A DNA stretch of 60,000 nt from Polytrichum commune (lineage: Eukaryota; Streptophyta; Polytrichopsida; Polytrichales; Polytrichaceae). The position numbers and the translations under genes were made by a program. Shown here piece by piece: positions 40,237-51,185 of this stretch; the first letter of the stretch is position 1, and every line of letters begins with the position of its first letter. The stretch is taken from NCBI GenBank assembly GCA_950295325.1, contig OX485808.1, forward strand, positions 1,244,501-1,304,500, read 5' to 3'. The notes beneath the pieces were generated by a model that was given only the letters and a program-made list of their open reading frames with translations, had not been told where the DNA came from and made no database searches.

Positions 40237-42574
40237 AATTGGTAGGGAAGGCATGCTTGTTGTGATTGGTGGATGACATACTGGACCAATGTCTAGGGAG
40301 ATTGTTGGACATAATTGGTCCAAATCCTAGTGTTTCCTAGTCCAATGTTCTTTCAGTGTTTCTTTATTCATTTTAAGCATATTCCATATATTATTTTAAA
40401 TGATGAGTAATTATCCTTCCTGAAGTCTTGAGCCTACACCATTTATTTCTGAAACTCAGACTATTTATAAGACAAAGTTGTTTCACAAATCATTAGTACA
40501 CACCTTTGTACAATTGGTGCATAGTTGAAGGTTGATATATTTCTTCAAGCATTTAAGAAATATTTTTTATTAAAAAATATCTCATAAATATACTTTCAAC
40601 CCTTTAGTCAACTTCAGTCATGATTTTTTTATATATAAGCATAGCATGTCAAGAAAAGATGCAAGGAGTGAATCATCATATGTATCAAAAATTGTCACGA
40701 GTGGCAAATACATTTGTAATCGGCTACAACACCGTTTTTTCTTTTCTAAAACTAGGTAGAACAATATCCATCCTATTAAGTTGAATATTTGGTACGTCAC
40801 AATCTCATGAAGACACCCTTTTGAACAACCATGTGGTATAATATGGACTTTGTTGCTAAGTGCCCCCTAAGTTCGTAATATGCTATACCCAACATAAGGG
40901 TACCAAGTTTGCTAACTTCAAACCACCAAAGTTCAAATCGTGTTTCATGAGGTCATGATAATATTCACATTTTTGTGGATTTGCACCAGCGCAATCTCCC
41001 CAAACCTAAAAATGCTTTGGCATTGACCATGAACAAACAATCCCCTCAAATGAAATATTAAATTGATAAAAATATGTTTTTTGCTACTTTATAAATCATT
41101 GATATGATTTATGATGCTCAAAAGCTTCATATCCCAAATTTTAGTCAACTTCGATGGTTCTTACTAGCCTTACAAATCAAACATGCAACCATAGGGCAAC
41201 ATATCTCATTGTTGTTATGATGATACGTTCTAAATCCATATTGTTATTTTGGAAGGTTAATTTTAATAAAGTAGACACCCACTTGTTCTCATTATCACCA
41301 AATCGGAGAAGTTCTCTACCCTTTAAAATCCTCCATCCCTTAGTAAGATATGTCAGTGTTGTATTTATACTAGGCAGGTTTTCAACTCTATGTAAGGGAA
41401 TCGATTATCAATGTCTCACTTCTTTGACTAAATCAAGCCAGACCTTATAATTTCTATTTATAGCCTTGTACATTGTAAGAAATTAATTTTGATAATGGGG
41501 AAGCACAATTTGAAGTGCTCCTATATAATGAATGTGTGGAACATGTAGACGGGCTTCCCTCCTAAAGTTACTCGACTTAACTACACCACATATTGTATTA
41601 GTGTCACCAACACTAAATATAAACCTCACAATATTTGTCCTTGAAGAGCATTTGGGTATTGTATATTTACAATGTTGCATTTAATCTCACATACTAAATG
41701 ACCTTTCATCCAAATTTCAATCATCCATGACAATACTTCATTATAAAGTGTTGGATTGCAAATTATACCAAATTTTGTTTTCATTAATGTACCAAAGTAA
41801 CATAAAATACCACATGACATTAAATACGATATTTAGTGTAGTGCTTGGTGCTCAATGTGTGGACATGCCCCTATAGCAACAGAGAAGGTGTGTTTACCCA
41901 GGCATTGAGGCCACAACCTAAGGTCATAAGTTTGAACGTGTCAACATGGAGGCAAAGTCCCAACTCAACAACCTCAAAAAACCATTAAACTACGACTAAT
42001 AATCAATAAAGTCGGATCTTGACGATAGACCTCACCTCCAAAAACTGATGCCATGTAGGCAGCCATGTCATACTTGGGACTTAGGACTCAGGTCCCATGT
42101 GAAGTGGTAAGTTATGTCTCAAACTTCCATGCTCTCATCGGCTGAGGTAGCATGGATTCACCTCAAAGTGAATTGAGACTTAGAACTTGGGACATGTGTG
42201 AACCGGACCAAAGAATTGTGAAGGTTCAAGTGAAGATGCTCACTCTCTTGAAGTGATCACATACTGTAGTTCCTTCCACTGAGAATGGGCTCCAAGCTTA
42301 CTCTTTGGGTACATAGTCCAATCTCATCTAGCACAGATCTCATGGACGCCCGATCTTAGTTACAAGTCTTGGAAATCATCACTCTTATGTAAATCAGAGT
42401 AATCTCATTAGGACCACGTACCTCAGTGGCAATGCTCTCTACCCTCAGGACCATTAAAGGAATTGGGATCTAGTGTAACTTACTATTCGGAGTCATAGAG
42501 TGCTATAATGTTTTCCTCTTGATGTAGTTTTTTTCACCGAGTAACATCTGGTATTCTAACACCACAAGTTTTAT
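40237..42574. other. No gene seen
   Basis: Contains one palindromic motif copy at 41818-41842; open frames of up to 98 codons are not protein-like. Confidence 0.55.
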
Positions 42575-42850
42575 TTGATGAAAGTTGGAAGAGAATTGTC
42601 TGCCAAATGTAGCGATGATATGTTCGAATATCAGATATTCCCACTTTTCAATGTTGTCAGGAGTGCGGAGGACTCCGCGCGCTTCGTTACACCAGCAAGA
42701 AGGTTCTATTTTCGAAAACTTCGGATTGCTGAACTCACCATGCAGCTTCTGGAGTACATTGCCAGGAGACCTCGAAGAGAAACTCTTGATTGGCCCATCA
42801 CCGAGCTAAGAAGCTCCGGACTTAGGGTCTTCAAAACTGTGAAGTCTTAG
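42575..42850. other. Stop-poor stretch beside a minus-strand promoter-like region
   Basis: This stretch is open in plus frames (91 and 74 codons) and in at least one minus frame. On the minus strand an AT-rich TATATTATAT and an AACCCTAA motif (42842-42872) precede an ATG giving MGQSRVSLRGLLAMYSRSCM then a donor-like GTGAGT. That start resembles a mitochondrial presequence, but no later exon was recognised. Confidence 0.25.
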
Positions 42851-43007
42851 GGTTAATCAATATAATATAGGCGGATTGATTTCGTTATAAAAGAGACACT
42901 TCCGTGGATCTTCGCGAGTGTCAGGCCCCCTCCAGCCGCGTAAGATGATCGCACATAGTCAGTCTGCTAAATCGAATAAAAAGGTCACATATTACTAGAC
43001 TTAATAT

Positions 43008-43685
43008 AAACTCTTGAATAGTAGGGCAAGCGCACAATGGAGCACAAGCACCGTGGAAGGAGCTCTACGGTTGTCTGGCCGCTGCCACATCACTTGCGTG
43101 ACATGACTGTCTCTCTTGGCATCAGGTGCACCGTGATATATCACTACCGACATACCACGATAGAAAAACCGGGGCCTATGTGAGCAATAATCGAATCAGA
43201 ACCACAGGATGCATTAGCTATTAAAGTACATGTAAACTCTTGAATAGTAGGGCAAGCGCAAGGAACAGCGCAAGCACCGTGGAAGGAGTTCTACGGTTGT
43301 CTGGCCGCTGCCACATCACTTTCGTGACATGACTTTCTCTCTCGGCATCAGGTGCACAGTGGCATATCACTACCGAATTACCACAATAGAAGACCCGCAG
43401 CCTGTAATTAGCAATGATGGGAACAGCGCCCATTGGATGCATAAACATGAAGCGGATGTAAACTCTTGAATAGTAGGGCAAGCACAAGGAACAGCGCAAG
43501 CACCGTGGAAGGAGTTCTACGGTTGTCTGGCCGCTGCCACACTGCGAAAACAGTGTGACGGTCACTCTAGACCTTGCGCGCACAGTGGAATCTCACTTAC
43601 GAAAAACCACTATAGAAGACGCAAGGCCTGACACACAGAAATATATGTATACACCAAGACACCGCCAGTGCTACTAGTAAAGGGA
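43008..43685. repeat. Three tandem 226-bp units, possible structured RNAs
   Basis: Units start at 43008, 43234 and 43460, each with AAACTCTTGAATAGTAGGGC followed by a conserved core (ACCGTGGAAGGAG, TACGGTTGTCTGGCCGCTGCC). 226 is not a multiple of 3, and frames are not conserved between units, so it is unlikely to be coding. After the core each unit has a hairpin at the same place but with different sequence: CATCAC/GTGACATG with a TTGC or TTTC loop in units 1 and 2, and a 7-bp CACACTG/CAGTGTG stem in unit 3 (43538-43557). Read on the minus strand, AGACAA fits an H-box and TTTACA at the unit 2 and 3 ends fits an ACA box, hinting at H/ACA snoRNA. That identity is speculative. Confidence 0.7.
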
Positions 43686-44162
43686 ACCATTCATAGAAGC
43701 TTCGATCTCTGTAAACATCAAGACATCATCGTTATGCGCATCAGAGTGAACCACAGGCCCACGGAACGGGCACCGAGGCTTTCTGTAGATGCCCAGGTAT
43801 GCTCTAGGTCTAGCAACTACTACCACCGCAAGGACAGTAACACCTGCGTTGATAATTGAATGAAGCCAAACCATATTCAACAAGATTCCAATGAATACGT
43901 CCAATCCTAAGCACCTTCACAAAGTCACAGTATCGCTACTCCCAAACGACATGAACCCTGAAGATTATGCCAGAATTTCTACAAGATTGCCGCAACTCTG
44001 ACATACACACCAGAGTCCATGCCCAGCCACCATCGCTACTTTCAGAACATACGAATTATATCTCCCGCACAAAAGACTGCCTACCGCTGAGTACTTTGAA
44101 ACTGCTTGCTAGGATGAGAGGTTCGTGGCAGCTTTGTAGAAATATGGAGCGCCATAGTCACA

Positions 44163-44171
44163 AAACCCTAA
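44163..44171. promoter_or_regulatory. Telo-box 1
   Basis: AAACCCTAA on the plus strand, 33 bases from a second, inverted copy. A minus-strand ATG with a good context (GACTATGGCG) lies at 44154, just below. The pair looks like a plant promoter or leader region for a minus-strand transcript running toward the 43-kb tandem array. Confidence 0.4.
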
Positions 44172-44203
44172 GCGACTCGTGCATGTGGCGGCCGAGGAGG
44201 AAA

Positions 44204-44212
44204 TTAGGGTTT
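44204..44212. promoter_or_regulatory. Telo-box 2 (inverted)
   Basis: TTAGGGTTT on the plus strand, the reverse complement of telo-box 1. Function is inferred only from the motif and pairing. Confidence 0.4.
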
Positions 44213-44284
44213 GGGGTCGTCACAAAAGGGTCCCTATTCCCGCCCAATTAACCGGTGTAAGGTATCCTTTTCCAGTTAATTCTA

Positions 44285-44406
44285 GGTTGGTTTACACTAC
44301 TAGGATCCTACACCAAAGAAACTATGAAATTAAGCGAATCCTATTGGTCAGGAGCAAATTACTGGACCTTAGTCTAAACACTTCTTCACCGTAGTCTAAA
44401 CCAGCC
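44285..44406. mobile_element. Very short inverted-repeat element (122 bp)
   Basis: Ends GGTTGGTTTACACTAC and, inverted, GGCTGGTTTAGACTACG; CTA flanks both sides (44282-44284, 44407-44409). It resembles a minimal MITE of the neighbouring family. Confidence 0.6.
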
Positions 44407-44423
44407 CTAAGTGTGGGAAATTA

Positions 44424-44745
44424 GGACCGCTTTACACTAGGAGTCAAGGCCGTGAAATCTTGGGGCCAACTTAACCAATATGTGAGTTCTTTTGAAGCTC
44501 GAGCCGGCCTCAAGTTTGTGTACTCATTGGCCCCAAGGCCCTTTGTTGGCCCCTCACTCCATGAGGGTTCCTTTTGTGCCTTGGGGGCCATCTCAAGGCC
44601 AACATTTTATACATTAAAATATTCAATTAATTGTTGGCCTTGACTCCTAGTCTAAAGCTCTTCGGGTTGGTCTTAAGCTCTCAACCAATAGGATCGCAAG
44701 ATTTCCCTCGGCCCTTGGCCTCGACTCCCTAGTTTAAAGTGGGCC
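44424..44745. mobile_element. Harbinger-like MITE with TTA duplication (322 bp)
   Basis: Inverted repeats of about 60 bp: left GGACCGCTTTACACTAGGAG, right inverted GGCCCACTTTAAACTAGGGA, both continuing with GTC, AGGCC and AAATCTTG blocks. TTA lies on both sides (44421-44423, 44746-44748). Much of the arm length is complementary, so it could fold on itself. Confidence 0.85.
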
Positions 44746-44748
44746 TTA

Positions 44749-47700
44749 GAGTAGTCCTAATATATTGCCCATCCCCCTTGTTTTCTTGGATACAACTCCT
44801 AATGTAAATTCACCAAGAGGTCATGACCAACAAAAACTTGTGAGGGCACTTGAAACCCATGATTCATTGATCGACTCAATGAACCCGCCATGGATTCTCA
44901 TCCATGTAGAAGTGTCTCTTATTCATGTTGACCCTAACATGCCAGTGTTATGTCTCTATGAGGGTCCTCGAAACTCATCCAAAGCCATACCATCCCCATA
45001 GCATGGAAATTTGTAATTCAATCTCAAGTGTGGTGCCAAGATAAATGTTATTGGGCATGGTGCCTATTCATATGGACTCGTCCATACAATAAGTGACGAT
45101 AAATGAAGCCATTGTGAGATGTGGAAGTGTGGATGTGGAAGTTGTGATCCCCCAATTTTGTGTTACACTCAATTCTTTAAAGTGCACTTGACATAAAAGT
45201 TGGTGAACCATGAAACATTATCCATTTCATGTTCATATTGATCTCAAGCTCTTCTTTTCTCGCAAAAACCATGCTCATGACCTAAGTGCATTTCTACTTG
45301 TTACTATATATTTAGTGTATATATATATATATACTATATATCACGACAAAAACTTCAATTTTGTGGTTGCTTGCCGGTACAAGGTTGGAGACACTATACT
45401 TGCCCCATTTGATGGCTCCATGACACCTTGGAAATGTAGGTCCTCTCGTAGATTAACTAATTCTTGGATGATAACAAAAAGGTCGAGGGAGACGAACATT
45501 AACTTGTGGAACATGTAGGTGTGTGCATGGTTGCAAAGGAGGTCCTTGCTATCATATATGTTTGTTGCAATCCAAACCCACACTTATTGTGAAGGCGTGT
45601 CATTTCGGTATTCATTTTTGAAGTCACACCTAACCAAATACCACTCAAACATCACGAAGACACATAAGATGTGACAATTTTGCTAATTAGTGTGGCATGC
45701 ATAGATCATATAACTTTGTCAAAATGTAAGTGATGTTGACCATTTTAAGACGTGCACCGTCAAATATACTTTCTGGAATAAATATGAATCGATCATGACA
45801 TAATATGAAAAATGAAAAAAGGGATGAAATTTTCATTTCAAAACTAGTATGAACCAAGGTTTCCAAACAAGGCTACATTCTAAGCTCATGTGGTAATACA
45901 ATTATATGCATCGAAATGGAAGGATCAAAACTGGAGAATGAGAAAGGTAGAAAATATTGATAAATAGTTCAATCCACATTAGAATTCAATTATTTCGCAT
46001 GTGTTCATGGGGAGGCGGGTCACTCCCTCTTATATTAATGCATACACGTGCGTTCAAGGCTTATTTATTGGGGGCTATCTACCTTGCAAAAAAGACTATA
46101 AGGTATGGTATTTTTCAAAATAAAGGTAAATGCATGTATTTACCTCCACCCTATCAATCATTGTAAAATTTGGAGGAATCATTCAAAAATACCCTATTTT
46201 ACTTATACTGCCAAAGAAAATTGGAAAGAAGATTCCAATTCAAACAACGCAGTAAAATTTTCCCTCCCGGCACGTAGGTAAAAACCATTAACTTCACATT
46301 GGGTATATTGGTTCAATATCATTCAAGCCAGCCAACCTGCGAAGTCATCCATCCAAGCTAATTCAACATAAAATTACCTCTTTTCATTCACTAGCACAAA
46401 CCCTACCCTAGATCCGCTACCCCTAGTAATTATTTCCGCATTATTTTGCATGTATTAATTAGATAAAAGAGGCCATTATATGTGATGGTATTTTACATGT
46501 AAACATGTTTCATTATTTTAAAACCCCTTATATTACATGTACGTTTTTTGTAAACTTATCTACAATGAATATATTAGACCCTATTTTTATCGCATGTTGT
46601 TTCTACAATTTTCGCCAGCGACCTTTCCCATATGTGTTCCAACCATTCCATATAGCCCATCAATCCATATCCGCCACATCGTTTCAACCTAAAGATTTTC
46701 GCATCGATCCACATCCAATGCGTTTATGACTAATGTCAATATTGTAGGTTGATAGCAGGTTGTGCGGAAAATAACTAAAAAAAATAAAGTCTAAATTTGT
46801 TGCAAGTTGTTGGGTTAGATGGTCTAAAAAAATAAGTTTATTCATCAATGTATCCTAATATTAGAAAATTTGGTGCATTTAGAACTTTAGTATCACTTGC
46901 AACACTCAATAACCTCACATCCTTGTCAATGGAAGGATTGTATGATTAATTGCCACTACTTTTTAGTCATGCTTGCAAATTTCCAAGCAACCTCTAGCAA
47001 TACATGTGCACAAAACAATAGAATAGATTGTTCACAACCCTAATTAGCACACTGAGAAGGCTTAACTAAAACCAAAAAAAAAAAATTGCATACTTGGCCG
47101 CCCTGAATGAATGAATAAAGAATAAGTTGTAGTACATGGATTTGTATATAAGATATGTTATGTGCCCATATAAATAAATACACATGTGCCTAACATGCTA
47201 TCAACATGTTCATGACATGCTATCAACATGTTGTTCACTTGAGTTTGCTAAGCAACACACATCTAAGGGAAGGGGGCTTTGGATTAATTTTCAGCTATGT
47301 TTGTTCATTCGTCATACCTTTCTTTTAATTTCTTTTTAATCCACATACATCAAGCCTTCACGTCTTACAAATAAATAAATATTAATTTTTAATTTAAGAA
47401 TCATAACATTTTTTAATAATAACATGGCATTGCGACCAATGTCCATCATAATGAGCACTCCCACTCTCTACGTATTTCCTCCCAAATCTCAAAGAGCTAC
47501 TGTAAATATTTAAGGTGTTGACATGATTCGAAGAATAAATATCATAACACAAATAACTTATGACAATCCACAAAGCTTGACAGTCAATCCACTAAGAAGA
47601 GTAAAAATAATAGGTAAGACATCCATAATGTGTCTTGGCTAGAAGAATTACATAAGGAATGTTGAGGAAAATCAACCTACACTAAATAATGAGCAATAAG

Positions 47701-48239
47701 TAGGGAAGTAGTTTAGAAGTCTTTGAGTTCGAGTTGACACCATCTTCAATAACCAAATTCATGAAGAATGCAATCACAATGATTCATGAAGCAACATATA
47801 ATTATTTTGCTAATAGTTCACCAAGGATATGTGATTGTCTCAATAGTGGCTTCATAGTAGCATTCCATTCGTCATGAATCATATTGTTCGTAACCTTTGG
47901 TAGAGTACTGAAAAAAATTTCATAAGCAACTCTAAGGTAGATGAATTTCATAAAGAGAGATCATTATGATTCGTGATAGAGAAAAATACTTGGACGCAAG
48001 CAACGGCCTAATGAAATTTCCTTGTCCATTGAAAGATGGCGCAAAATTCAGTTTGAACGAGGCGGTCAATGGACTTTCTTACACTGTCATATACATCTTT
48101 GCTGCAACTTCAAGGCTCAATAATTAGGAAGCAATGATGAAAATTGCATCAACAAAACCTCTGAAGTCCTCTTAAGTGACACATGACCAGAAACGTAATA
48201 TGCCAACAATGTAAAGCCCGGAATCAACTATAATCAAAA
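44749..48239. other. No gene seen
   Basis: AT-rich intergenic DNA with a (TA)n tract; open frames of up to 102 codons lack recognisable features. Confidence 0.6.
45318..45333. repeat. (TA)n microsatellite
   Basis: Eight TA units beside the palindrome-like ACTATATA. Confidence 0.9.
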
Positions 48240-48540
48240 CTTTGTATCCAATTTTTATTTTTTTATTTTAAAAATTAAATTGAAACTTATAGTTTTAATT
48301 TATTTTATACAATTCGTTAATAAAAAAGATTATTTCAAAATATATATGATTTAAATTTAAATTTTATAATTTTATAATTATTCAAATTTTATATGTTTAC
48401 ATAATTAAATATATTTAAATAAATAAAATAATTGTTATTTTATTTTATTTGAAACCAAATTTTCATTTAAATCACAAATCTTTATTTTATTTTATTTTTT
48501 TAAAAAAAATTGTTAAAAAATTAATTCAATATTATTTAGA
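48240..48540. other. Extremely AT-rich island
   Basis: Almost only A and T for 300 bases, with many TTTTATTTTA and AAATTTAAAT words, directly before the gypsy remnant. It could be a matrix-attachment-like region or decayed element; there is no direct evidence for either. Confidence 0.6.
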
Positions 48541-48544
48541 GGTT

Positions 48545-49225
48545 TCAATAAGTCTACCATCAAGAACAAGTATTCTACAACCTATATTGATGAATAGGTT
48601 GATCAATTGAGTGAGGTTAAGAATTTTCAAAAAAATTATTTGAGGATTGGCTATAATCAAATTAGGTAGAAGAGTGTGACATTCAAAAAACGGCCTTTTA
48701 TAGTTGTTTAGATCATTATGGGTTTTTGGTAATGCCTTTTGGACTTACCAACCCACTTGGCACATTTACAAATCTTTCAAATACTACAGTCAGAGAGTAT
48801 TTGAAGCATTCACTCTTGCTTTTCAAGATGACACATTAATATTTTTTAAATGAGGAGGTTCATAAGATTTGTCTTGAGAAGGTGTTCAAAGTCTTGAAAA
48901 TGACATAAATTGTGCATTAAAAAAAGCAAATGCCAATTTTTTGTAGTCAAATTGAGTACCTTAGAGATGTGTTATATGATTAAGGCTTTTTTATTGATCA
49001 AGATTGTGATTGGGTGGCCAATGCCAAAAAATAAAATGGAGGTCAGATGCTTTTGAGGTTGGCTACTTACATGAGAAAGTATGTTCGGAGGTTTGCCAAG
49101 ATTGCATCCTCCCTGACAAATTTGTTTAGGGGCAATTTCACATGGACTAGTGATTATTATACAAGCTTCGAGGTTTTGAAAGAAGCTCCAGTCTCGAACA
49201 TTAGAGCTATAAAAGAGCCCAAAAT
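48545..49225 (+). mobile_element. Ty3/gypsy reverse transcriptase remnant
   Basis: Broken frames show gypsy reverse transcriptase landmarks in order: KNKYSTTYIDE...DQLSEVKNF, LRIGYNQIR, a decayed PFGLTN region (CLLDLP in the shifted frame), then VANAKK, LATYMRKYVRRFAKIASSLT and LFRGNFTWTSDYYTSFEVLK, the segment leading into RNase H. Many stops and frameshifts. No LTRs were recognised around it. Confidence 0.82.
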
Positions 49226-50630
49226 TGTGATGTGCATAGGAACCAAGGAGGAGCAAGGAGCTTGCGAAGAAAAGCTACTTAAAAGCCAAAGATTAAAGAC
49301 ATAGTTCCCAACCCCTGGGGAACACCATGGGAGCCTTAGGATCAAGGTAGTGGCCAAAAAACATTATGGGAGCATTGTGAGAACGAGGTAATAGGTTGGA
49401 AGCGTAGCATAAGGAACTTAACAAAAGGATGAATAAGTGGTGGATGATCAAGAGGCCTTTATATTAGGCTCCATGGATGAATGTCGCAGGACCCTAGAAA
49501 ATAGAAGGAGTTAAAATTCCTTGGTAGATGAATGTCCAACAATCAACATAAAAGACTAAAACCTAAACTTCAAAAGTCATTGAAATTTAGAAGATAAAAA
49601 TTTGAACAAAAAGATTACAAACAACTCAAAAATTATAATTAGGCCTAGTGGAGGCTACAAACATGCTTGTATTATGTCTCAATATACTAACTCACCTTGT
49701 GGTTGGTTATAAAACAAAGACCTACAATAGAGTTATCTGTAAAGTGAGCTGAAGAGAGGGTTTTGGGCCTAGATTTGAGAAAATTGTGTGACAGGCCCTA
49801 AAAGTGGAGCAGGTGTCTGTAGCTATAAAAAAACACAGGCACAAATCTTTTGAGGGACCGGAAATGGTGAAAAAAAAAAATTTGCTCATGTGTTGCGAGC
49901 GCGCCCCGGGAATTTAGCGTCGCTTTGTCAAAGGGCCCTCTCCTGTTTCGCCAACAAAGAAGATCCACTAACAAGGCGGGGCGAAGTCCGTGGGGACAAC
50001 CCCAAATTTGTCGTAGCCTAAATCCGGAGAAACTAAAGGACTGCAAACCAGCTCCAAAAATAAGCAGACCAACTCTGACCCTAAACCTTGGCCTGTGTAT
50101 TATGCCCCGGAATTCAAGAGCCTTACTTTGCGTTTCCATGGGTTTGTGTGAATAGTGCACTCAAAATCTGTCAAAACACCAGCTCACTGTACGGATAACT
50201 CTAATCTTATCAATGCAAAGCTCTTGGTATAGAGAGCACGCTTTACTTTGGCATTCTACAAGTTTTTTCATCTAGGGATAGCCAACAACCTAGTTGAAAG
50301 TGGAAATCACTACATTATGGGAAATCACAACGAGCCACCAAGAAAGGATTCAAGGGCAAAGCATATTACCAAGCCGTAAAAGTAGAAACTTCGATAATGA
50401 GAATTGATTTTAGAAGAAACCTTAATTGCAACATTTACAAACTATATTGATTATTAGAATTATGTACTCGATAAATTACGTTAACTCAAGTTGGTGTTCA
50501 ACCATGAAATAAAATGTACCTTTAAGAATTACTCTAATCTATAACAATTGTTTTTTCTAGCACGTAAAAAAAGTCATACACAAAGCGTCATGCAAATACA
50601 TCCTGTCTATTTTGTCATAAAGATTGTGTC
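49226..50630. other. No gene recognised
   Basis: Includes a GC-richer island at about 49890-50110 with overlapping open frames on both strands (up to 120 codons). It is possibly part of the retroelement whose reverse transcriptase remnant precedes it; not identified. Confidence 0.45.
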
Positions 50631-50939
50631 ATGCAAAAGTGTCATGAACAATACTCCCCCAATTCAGAGTGGGCACAATGTGATTGTCCTATCGATGCCC
50701 AATGTATGATTTGTAAGTGTACCATGAGAGTTGGTTCCAAATGTTGCATTGATTGTGATTGCCGTGGTATGGTTGAGTATGACCATCATTTGTTGTTGCC
50801 ATTCAAACTAAACCCCATTTCTTTGATTGTTTATGATGGAGCACTACCAAAGGATACCATGGTGCTAAAGCAAATTACAAGAATACCCAAAAAAATTACG
50901 AGCACAACGCAATACAAAGCTTTGATATTAAAATTGTAA
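50631..50939 (+). other. Cys-rich small open frame, unidentified (102 aa)
   Basis: Contains CDCPIDAQCMICKC and CCIDCDC, 11 Cys in the first 45 residues, then a hydrophobic and basic tail. It is not a family I recognise. The spacing looks zinc-finger- or disulfide-like. It may be a transposable-element scrap; no intron or promoter signals were found. Confidence 0.25.
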
Positions 50940-51044
50940 CGTATTTTTATATTCAAGCAAATTAAATTGTTCACACTTTTCAATCTAGAGGCTCATCTCC
51001 TAGATTGGAGACGCACAAAAAAATACCATAATGTTTTATCATTC

Positions 51045-51125
51045 CTTTGAGTCTTGTCCCAATCTATCCATAGTATCTAGGAGATACTTTTAGAAGTCTC
51101 AGATCTCACTAAATGTAGATTGAAG

Positions 51126-51156
<31 letters not shown>

Positions 51157-51185
51157 TATATACATAGATCATTTCAATGCATGAT
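51045..51185 (-). repeat. LTR fragment related to the 20-24 kb copia element
   Basis: Read on the minus strand, this piece matches the 3' LTR over about 110-130 bp: ATCTATGTATATAGA, then (after a long poly-A) GACTTCTAAAAGTATCTCC and TAGATACTATGGATA in the same order. No coding domains flank it. It may be a solo-LTR scrap or a truncated insertion. Confidence 0.7.
51126..51151 (+). repeat. Poly-T run (26) inside LTR fragment
   Basis: Splits the copia-related LTR fragment; not present in the LTR at 23.6 kb, so it arose or was inserted after divergence. Confidence 0.9.

Noticed and set aside
40900-40960. tRNA-like B-box (GTTCAAATC)
   Set aside because: No A-box or cloverleaf could be built around it.
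43221-43583. 120-codon minus-strand frame across the tandem array
   Set aside because: It crosses repeat units whose 226-bp period is not a multiple of 3, so repeated blocks are read in different frames; no protein family fits.
43008-43685. CRISPR-like array
   Set aside because: Units are long, contiguous and only three, in plant nuclear DNA; there are no short repeats with unique spacers.
45210-45583. Overlapping frames of 102 and 80 codons on opposite strands
   Set aside because: No recognisable motif, and they include a (TA)n tract; treated as chance.
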